From Echinometra lucunter (taxonomy: Eukaryota; Echinodermata; Echinoidea; Camarodonta; Echinometridae): 64,000 bases of DNA. Positions within the stretch are counted from its first letter, which is position 1. Every line of letters starts with the position of its first letter. A model generated the notes under the pieces. The model was not told the origin of the DNA, did no database searches, and saw nothing but the letters and a program-made list of their open reading frames with translations. The stretch spans positions 24,461,998 through 24,525,997 of the forward strand of contig CM057154.1 of the NCBI GenBank assembly GCA_029962745.1, given 5' to 3'. Both the position numbers and the translations under genes were made by a program. This document shows positions 14,601 to 24,300 of this stretch, one piece after another.

Positions 14601-17367
14601 AATAAACTTAATACATCAAACCAGCAATAGTGGTTCATTGTAATCTGTGTAGAATATTGAGTGATCATTGAGAATCTCCATTTTGTTTTTATTTTTTGTT
14701 TTTGTGTTTGATTTGTATTTAACAACTTGGTTGCAGACATCTCACACATGTGAAAGGAAATTTTAAGAAAAGCAATTAACGAGAGCCGTTTTAGATGCCC
14801 AATTTTGCCTTAATAAAATATGATGTAACTTTGTTATTTTTCGATAAGAAATGAAAAATAACAATAGAAAAAATACATAATCAAGATTTTTTTTTCTTGT
14901 GAGTAAAGATATTATTTCAATTATTGTCGATTTTTATGTTCTAGATAATAATGAGTGTGAAGATGGAACAGCTATGTGTGATCCCAACGCTGCATGTATA
15001 AACACAGAAGGAGGTTTCAATTGTTCCTGCAATGATGGATATATGGGGAACGGAACAACTTGCACAAGTAAGAGATCATTATATTTCATTATGTATTTTT
15101 TTAATGTAAAGGGCATTTTTCCTTACGTTTGAAAAAAAAAAAGCCTTTCCGTCTTTTGACTAAATAATGGGAGATTTATGCATTAAAAATGGTGCGGTAT
15201 ATATGTATATACAGATATGAGTATATGAATATAAAAATGACCCAAGTCCATGGGAGGTCATTTCGGGTAAATTGAAGAAAAAAGACTGAATGTTTTTTTT
15301 TTTTTTTTTTTTTTGTAAATTTGTCCAACAACATTATATTTGAGTAGAAGAAATAACCAGTTGTCTCACGATGTAGCAAACGTAGTAGGAAAGCGACGTT
15401 TCGTCTGCAAGCTGCTAGACTTCGTCAGGCAATGAGCAAAGACGCTGCTGCGCACGGGTTATATAGCGTCGGGAGCTATTGTCTGGCTCCACTCGGGCGT
15501 GAGCCGCGCTGTGATTGGCCGGTCGCTTTCCTACTACGTTTGCTACATCGTGAGACAACTGGTTATTTCTTCTACTCAATCCTTCACCACGATGAACCTC
15601 TTCCACAACATTATATTTGACTAGATACATAAAACAACATTGTAAATAAAAATTGAATTGTACATTTTTATTTTGATTAAGCTTCACGTTACTTGTCCTT
15701 TTGTTTGATAGACTTTTAGAATCATATGGACTTGGGTCAGTCTTAGAATCATACAGAATAGGCTATATGTACTATCGTAATAGGTCGTCTAAAAAGAATA
15801 CATAAGAGAGTTGTGTCATATATTACAGAGTACAACGTCCCCCATCTCCTAGCATGTTACTAGTAGTTTATTGGATTGCATGTGTGTGGATGTGGGTGTG
15901 TATGTGTGTGTGACTTTTGGATGCCAAGGGTGGGGGACATAGGCGTCGATCCATTTTAAGGGGGGAGGGGGACAATACGACCGAGCGAAGATGAATGCTT
16001 TGCCAGGCCGGTAAGCTTTTTTTTTTTTTTTTTCGGGGGGGGGGGGGGGGGAGGGGGCAACATGCAAAAAGAGTTTCGGGGGGTGGCAAATTTTCCCCTC
16101 TCTACTTCTACTTTGCGTACAGGCATGCCCTCGGCTACATGTTTATAGACACGTGTATATAAGCGCGAAGCATTTCCAATTTGGGGGAAATTGCTTTTGC
16201 TGGCTAGATTATGAACCATCAGGGTATGAGCGAGCCCAAAATAACATATTTCTTGATACGAGAGTAGTATTATTATATTATCACAATGCAATATGGTTAC
16301 CTCAGATTTAGTTCAGAAATTATTGGGGGGGGGGGGGGAGGGACTTGGGACAGGTTATCCAAAAAGAAATGTGCTATACATGTATAGTACTTGCATGTAG
16401 TTTTGCAAGGTTTTTTTTTTTCTCTTTTTTTAAATGTTGGCATAACACATATACATGCCCCCCGCATTTAACATGCGCACGCACACACACATCCACGCAC
16501 GCACCCTTACACCCACCCACAAACACCCCACATGCGCGAGTAAGCATATTTTACTCTTGCATGTACTGCCCATATGGCAATAGTACACACATAACGGTGA
16601 TGTTAGAGGAGTGATGAGAGGGGGCGCTATAATACGAATATAAGAATGACCCAAGTCCTGGACTTGGGTCATTCTTACATTCATACTTGATTTTAGTCGT
16701 TTATTTCAGGCACTTCCGGGGTGAATTGGGGTTTATCATTTATACAAAAGATGAGTCCATGTATAAGTAACAATTTTCCATGTTTAACTCAATTTGACCA
16801 CCAAAAAAAAATGGACTGGGGTCGTTTTAATATTCAGATACTCATATCAGGTAACATATACAAGTGTATGATTATATACCTTATTCTATGATCCTAGGCC
16901 TCTGATTGGTCAAAGGGGGCAGTCATGGAAACCGCTAGCTGACTGCCGGGCATATAGCGAAAAAACAACAACTATTGACTGGGCATAAAGCTCTACCTCC
17001 GTGTACAATACATAAGTACATGGCTTGTTAAACTTAGCTCTAGAGAAGTAGACCGGGTAAGATGCGCCTAAGTATATCTTGCGCGTGTACGTTGTTTGTG
17101 CATTGTCAAAATTTAATCAGAATTTAATTTCTCTTCCCGGTAGCACAACTTCATTTTACTGACTTAATTTAGCATAAGTTAAGTGGGATGCGGTATATAA
17201 AACAAATATTGACTGCTTATTTTTCAGGTCACGGTTAAAACTATAGCTCCTCAGTGATCTCGAGACTGTACTAAGCCCCTTGACTTCGTCTCGGGACATG
17301 GTAAAGTTTCGAGATCACCTTGGGCTATAGTTCCAACTATGCCCCTCAGAGCAGTCAATATTTGTAT

Positions 17368-17401
<34 letters not shown>

Positions 17402-18327
17402 AGCGGGCCCTTCGCAAAACGTGTAGTACAGTTTTCATCTTAATTTATATGGAAGAAATAAGTTTGCTCCCGCAGTAACTGAGACCGAAATTATATTTGT
17501 AATAAAAAAAAGTCAAAAGCGTGGTGTGATGGCACACAGTTACTATTTTCAACCTCGTTTTTTAACTCTCCATGTAGATATCGATGAGTGTATGAAATCC
17601 TCACCATGTCACCCTTCAGCTGACTGCACTGATGCTGACGGATCCTTCAGGTGTCAATGTGTGTCAGGTTTCTCTGGCAGCGGATTCCTCTGCATAGGTA
17701 TGCTGACATCAAGTTAAATCGTGGTGTTATCACTATTGCATATCTTAAGACAAAGGTTTCCATTACACTTTGCCATGTAGGATTAAAACTCTTTGTATGT
17801 GTGCGTGTGTGGGGTGTGTGTAAGAGAGAGAGGGAGCGAGTGATTACAAGATAATGAAAAAAAATGAAATTGAATTCCTTTCCTAATCATATCCTTCTCT
17901 GCAACATTCTTAACTTCAGATGATAATGAGTGCGACAGTTCACCCTGTGATACGAACGCAGATTGTAATAACACAGCAGGATCTTTTTCATGCACATGCC
18001 GTGTAGGATATAGTGGTAACGGGGCAAGCTGCACAAGTAAGTGGCCGCTGTCATGAATAGATGGAAAGGATGTATTTTGTATGCCTCAAGTTTACTTTCA
18101 GATTTTGGTCGAAGAGTTTAATCATTACATCTGCCATATTAATCGTTTTTAAAATAATATTTTTAAACGTTTGAATTCTTTTCTTGGGTAATAGATGATG
18201 GAAAGAAGGATAATATAATCAAAACAGTTATAATAAACATACTAGTAATCACTAGCAACAGTAAATATAATAGTAACAATTAATAATAATGTTGGTAATA
18301 ATGATAGTTACACGAATGATGATAACA

Positions 18328-18364
<37 letters not shown>

Positions 18365-21300
18365 TAATAATAACAAGAAGAAAACTACGCGCACTTGTAC
18401 TGCGCCATCTTTCAGGCCAAAATTATTTCCAAAGCGCATACCGAAACGCTAACTTAAGAGAAGATGGAAAGATAGCGATGATAGTAAAATAGACTTAGGA
18501 ATACCACAAATTTTGTTGAATTTCATTCTAATATATGCTTTAGAAAAAACATGGGACTGTTTTCAAGTTTCACATAAAAAGATAAAGCATCAACAGAGAA
18601 TGAAAATATATCCATTTTTTCTTGCTTTCTGCAATTGGTGACGAGAGAACAAAGACCTTTGTATATATTTTCATGTTTTTTTAATCATTTAGATATCAAT
18701 GAGTGCGAAGATTCATCATGTGGTAGTAACGCTATCTGCCTGGACACAGACGGTTCATTCACATGTACCTGTGAGACTGGTTATCAAGGCAATCCCTACA
18801 CGACGTGTACTGATATCAATGAGTGTGAGAACCCAGCCTTGTTCACGTGTCATGAACACGCTGTATGTGTGAACAATCCTGGCAACTACTCGTGTGAATG
18901 TATCGAAGGTTACGAGGCAGATGGAGTGGTATCCTGCACGGGTATGGATTATAATGTCCCTTGAATGTCTGGCTCCTAAGGACGTTCCACAGTTTAAATG
19001 AAATGCATGTCATTTTCTCCAAATTTTGCATAGAGTTACTTTGGTACCTATGTAGGCCAAACATGCAAAAAAATAATATAGGTTCATGTGCTTATATTTT
19101 TTTTTTCTACGGGACTTTGAAGTTGCCATAATTGGGTGGCAGACAAAATGACGCAATCAAGAGATTTAGGCCTCTATTAGACGTCACGATTTCGACAAAA
19201 GAGTATAAATCACTCTTACTCTGTCCAAACCCTATTAAACTTCATCAAACCTTCCAGATTTGTAGCTAAATGTATGACAAATGTGAATGAAAGACTGGTC
19301 AAACTGGGCCATCTGTACTTCTCTTTTTTAAACTAGCAGCGAAAATGGTGCCAAAAAGGAAAAAAAAAAAAACATCTTACAGGCTTAGACTAGCATCGAA
19401 AATGGTGCCAAAAAGGAAAAAAAAAACATCTTAGAGGCTTAGAATCTACACGAAAAACCAAAAGGACAGTTTAAGCTGCACTTTATTCAAATCCATGTCA
19501 TTTTAATGAAAATTTGCAAAGGTTGTAGAGGAATGCCTACTGAAGGGGTAAACACATTTAAAAATGGGGGTTCATGTGCTCGTTTTCAAGCTGTCGGCGC
19601 CCTAATGGCTGCGAATCGGCTGAAAACCACACAAACGCGCGAAAAATACTGATAATTTAATCCAAAATACGGCTGATTCAATTTTATGGTCGTAAAACAT
19701 TCAAAACCCATATGATATTCGTCTTTCTCTCTAGAATTGTAGAGGAAAGTATACTGAAGAGATTAAAACATTAAAAAAGTGAGGTCCATGTGCTTGCTTT
19801 TGAACTATCGACGCCCCAATATTTGCAAATTGGCTTGAAAACCACAAAAAACGTGCCAAAAACATGCCAAAGGCTGAGAATCTAATCTAAAATACGGATG
19901 ACTCAATTTTATGGCCCCAAACATTCAAAACCCATGTCATGTTGGTCTTTCTCTCGAGAATCGTAGAGGAAAGTATACTGAAGAGATAGCAACATTAAAG
20001 GTGACATTCAAAGAAAATCACAGAATAGGGTTAATTATATATGAATGGAAACGGGGAAGTATGTAGAAGACACTGGTATTCATTATTGCTCCTGTAAATT
20101 CCAAGAAATTATCTAAAAACATATTTTCCAAAAACGCCCCTCTGATTCTCAAAACCCGGAAGTGGCTGCGAGCGAAACGGGTCCCCAATGATAACGTAGG
20201 CCTATGGACGATCTGCGGCGAGCTAGGCGCTTGCACGTACTGAAACATTGTGCATTGAGATGATCGCATGCAATTTTGATGGATTTTAGCTGTTATAAGA
20301 GAGCAGGCAAAACTGCAGTTGTTTATTATTTAAATTACATCATTGATGAGTCGATTTTCTCTTCTTTTTTTGGTCAAAGCAGAATATAAAGTAGGAAATT
20401 GACATGAAATGACAAAGAAAACCAAGCCAGGCCCCGGGCCAGGCCGGGATGCAAATGTCAAACTACGTCCCAAAACGACGTTGCATCAAATTCTCAGAGA
20501 CAGATCAAATCATGATTGTATGTAAAAGTTACCTAGATAATATTGTTGTCTAAGGAAAATTGATGCTTCTTGTAGAAACTACCCTGATCTACAACATTCC
20601 TCCTCACTAAAACCTCGTATTTATTATGATAGGAATGGCTAGCTAGCGTACAGAGACTGGACGTCACCACTGATCTCAGATAGTGTGGAGCTGGGGTGTA
20701 GAGATGAACATCACACATGTATTGCATTATAGCATAGCTTCAAGTCTTTATCAAGGGATTTTTTCCCCTGTAATACTCTGATTAAACCTGATTTCGATAA
20801 CGAATTTCATTCGAATTTTTTTTTCAAGGAATTTATTTCTTATTGCAGGTTATGATTTTCAAGCAAATAAACAGTGAAAATAACCCAGATACGAAATTAT
20901 AACTGAGCAAAGACTATCACCAAAGGCCTAATTGAATTACAAGCCAAATTACTCTCACCTTCGCCTCACCTACCTCACCTCACCTACCTACTACAGACAA
21001 TTGACTACTGAAATGCCGAGTATTGAAAAGTTAACTTGAGCTTATAAGTTAGCTACTTAATAGAAAAGAAAAACAAATTAGTAATAATGTGATTACCATT
21101 TCTATATTTTCTTTACACAAGTTCAAACTATTCGCCAAGAAAACAATTTCAAATTCAAGAAAAAAAAAAAGTATTCCGTCTATCACTCCGTCTTTCGTGA
21201 ATTATAACACCCCTAAAATTAAAATGGTATGCCCCACAACGGTTACATAGCATGTACAAGGGAGACTGTTCTATCATATTATGGGATTTTTTCCCCTTTC

Positions 21301-24300
21301 TAATTGCAAAAAGTCATCATTAAGTTGTAGAATTTCTCCGACATTATTATAATGAATAATGTTAAATAGAATAGTTGAAACATACTTTGAAAACATTCAC
21401 AGAATGATGAATACATACAAACAATGCAGAAACATCGTTTTCATCACTCCCTCGGACACGACACATCACATTCACCACATTCACAACACACCAGATCACA
21501 GGCTATTGCACATACGATGACGTCACGGATCTCGCATCGAGTTGGGCAACGTATGCACAGGCAACATTGGGGGTCCGTTTTATCGATTTGTGACAGGCAA
21601 TATTTGTTTCCCACTTACTTTTCAAAAGTTTCAATCGGTTTCATAGTGATTTGTGCACCATAAACTTTATTTTGATATGATATTCGAGCATATTCAAAAC
21701 CTATGAATAGCAGCTTTAAAAAAGTGGGGTCCATGTGCTTGTTTTGGAACTATAGTCGCCCTAATAGTTGCGAATAGGCTTGAAAACCACAAAAACGCAC
21801 CAAAAACATGCCAAAGGCTGAGAATCTTATCCGAAATACGGATGACTCAATTTTATGGCCCCAAACATTCAAAACCCATGTCATGTTCGTCTTTCTCTCG
21901 AAAAACATGCAAAAGGCTAAGAATCCACACTTGTCTTCTTTGGCAGTCGCCTCCTCCTCGGACTGCTCACCTCGAACTCAACATGCCTGCCATCCCTCCT
22001 CAGCACATATCCATACCAACGTACCCCATTAGCCTTCGCCAACCGGTCCAAAACGTCTTAGAAACCCAACATCATCATCAAGTCCCCAGTCTTCTTCCTA
22101 CCAACTTCATACCACACATTGCTCTCACCGTTACTCTATCTGTCCTCCTCAAACTCCCCATCTCATTTTCGCTCACTCCCATGCAGCATCATTGATCTCA
22201 CTCAACTCTTATACACCATTCCCCTCATGTGGGTGTTGTGTAAATCTCTGACATTATACCATGTATATCCATTGTAAAAAAAACAACACCTTTTTCACGT
22301 TAGACCAGATTCTTACTTCGGGTCAGTAATTCTAGTTTACATCAGCAGTTTGAAAAACAAACACGCACCAGCACATTTGCTTTACATCTCTGCGAGCACC
22401 TAATTGGTAAACAAAAAGAAGGAATAAACATGCATCTACATAAAGTTTATTTCATATTGATTTCTTTTAATCATAGTCAAGATACCAGGTTGTTTCATTC
22501 AAACAAATCTAGTATCAGTAAATGGTATTCACATAATCCCACATGTACATGTTTCACTTCGAAGTAAAAAAAAAAAATGAAAATAAACAAACAAAAAATG
22601 AATGTTAAAGAAATAATAAAATTTCAATCTTCAACTCAAGATAAGCCCGCTTTGCACGTTTATTTCTGATTACTTCTTGACACAAGCCTTGCGATCAAAT
22701 TTGGGTCTATGGAAGATAGAGTGATTGTTTTCGTGTTTTTTTTTTCTATCAGGATATGACGAATCATCAAATTTTCTGCTTTCCTGGAAGGAACGAATCA
22801 TATACTTCGTCCTTCTTCCATAGATTGAATATTTCTTGCAATATAATCCTCATACATATGGGATGTGTCAAACTCTGTATCCATCACATAGCATAAGGCA
22901 TTAGCAATACTGAGTCTCACCCACTTGCGAAAATAACTAGATAATATAATGTAATCTCCGTTGCCACCCCACATAATTGTATTCACAGCTCACTGTGAAA
23001 TATCTACCATACAATGTAACATCCCTTACAATTTGAGAAGGGCTATTTCATGAAATGCTATTCCCTTTCAACTTCTTATCCTCAACCCACTCTTTCCCCA
23101 TTTGATATGAGTAATATCATTCCATTGATATTGTATGTGTGTGAAAGTTAAATTTGTTTAACGGTTGAAAAGATATTTGTCTTATCGAAACTCTTGCAGC
23201 TAAACTTTAATGTGCAAGAGACGTAACACGTACAGCAAGAGCAAGCTGCGATCCAGGCCAGCCAGCTCGGCAGGCTCGGTGTTGCATCTGCGCGTGATGC
23301 ACTGCGAGCAATGATCAGCTGACGGGCACAGCTGATTAGTCAGCTGTGCGCGTGACGTTCTAAACCTGCGCGGCAGGGATGCGCAGAAACATAACCGTCG
23401 AACGTCCTTAAGTAAAATAACACCTCGATAAGTTACCTTCATGAACTGTAGAGGAAAGGGAAGGATAATTCCCAAATAATTATAAAAAAAAAAAGATGCA
23501 AGAAATTACGGAGCATCGCCAGATGTTTTCCACAATATGCTCAAAGATTTTTCTTTCAGTCTCTTATTGACCTCTGCCATGTTGTAAATAACTTATTTAT
23601 AGTTACGGATTTTCAAAGCTGAATCAAGTAATGTCAAAGAAGTTCACCTCATGGGTTCGCCAATGCAAACCATGTTAAAGCAGCTATGGTTCGATTTTTT
23701 TAAACTAAAATTTTCTTCATTTGCTTTTCGGTGGGACTTTACGATGTAAGTCCTTATAACATTGTTATCAAGTTATGAAATCAATAAACATATTCCTTCC
23801 AATCCTAGTAAGTGCAAGTTTTAAAAACATCCAAGCTACATTTAAGCATTTTGGCTGTTTTTTTTTTCTTCGAATTTTGTTTGTCGATGTTTAGATCGAG
23901 ATGAATGCAGTAATGTGCTTGATTTCTGTGGACCAAATAGTAACTGCTCAAACTCAGTCGGTTCCTACGAGTGTTTCTGCCTTCCCGGATTCCAGCTGGA
24001 GGATGATAATTGCACAGGTACAGTCACATTAAACAGGCAATACACGTATCAATCAAGTCCATTTGACATAAATTTTTAAAAATGAAGAAAAATTACATGT
24101 TCCCTTGTTTCGATATGACAAGTTCAAAGAACTTTAATATCGGAACAAAACTTCGACGCAATGTAGCTACATTTTAATGGTTCTGTAGAGTCATAATGAA
24201 TAAGAGTTTGTTGAAAAATAGTCTAATAGGAATCTGTTATTTCGTACAGAGTGATATGCAGGCCATTTTTGTTCAAAATTAAAAGTGGGAATTACGAAAT

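Larger units (their letters stand above)
15068..17577. other. Repeat-rich intron
   Basis: Holds the foldback element 15341-15580, a T/G homopolymer tract (16017-16051), CA-rich microsatellite (16470-16530), the palindromic element 17201-17366 and a TA run (17370-17397). No exon found. Confidence 0.5.
18942..23894. other. 5-kb intron with dispersed and tandem repeats
   Basis: No exon signature was found on either strand. It includes the repeats at 19330-19435, 19560-19995 and 21715-21905. The rest (19996-21714 and 21906-23894) shows no recognisable genes. Confidence 0.5.
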
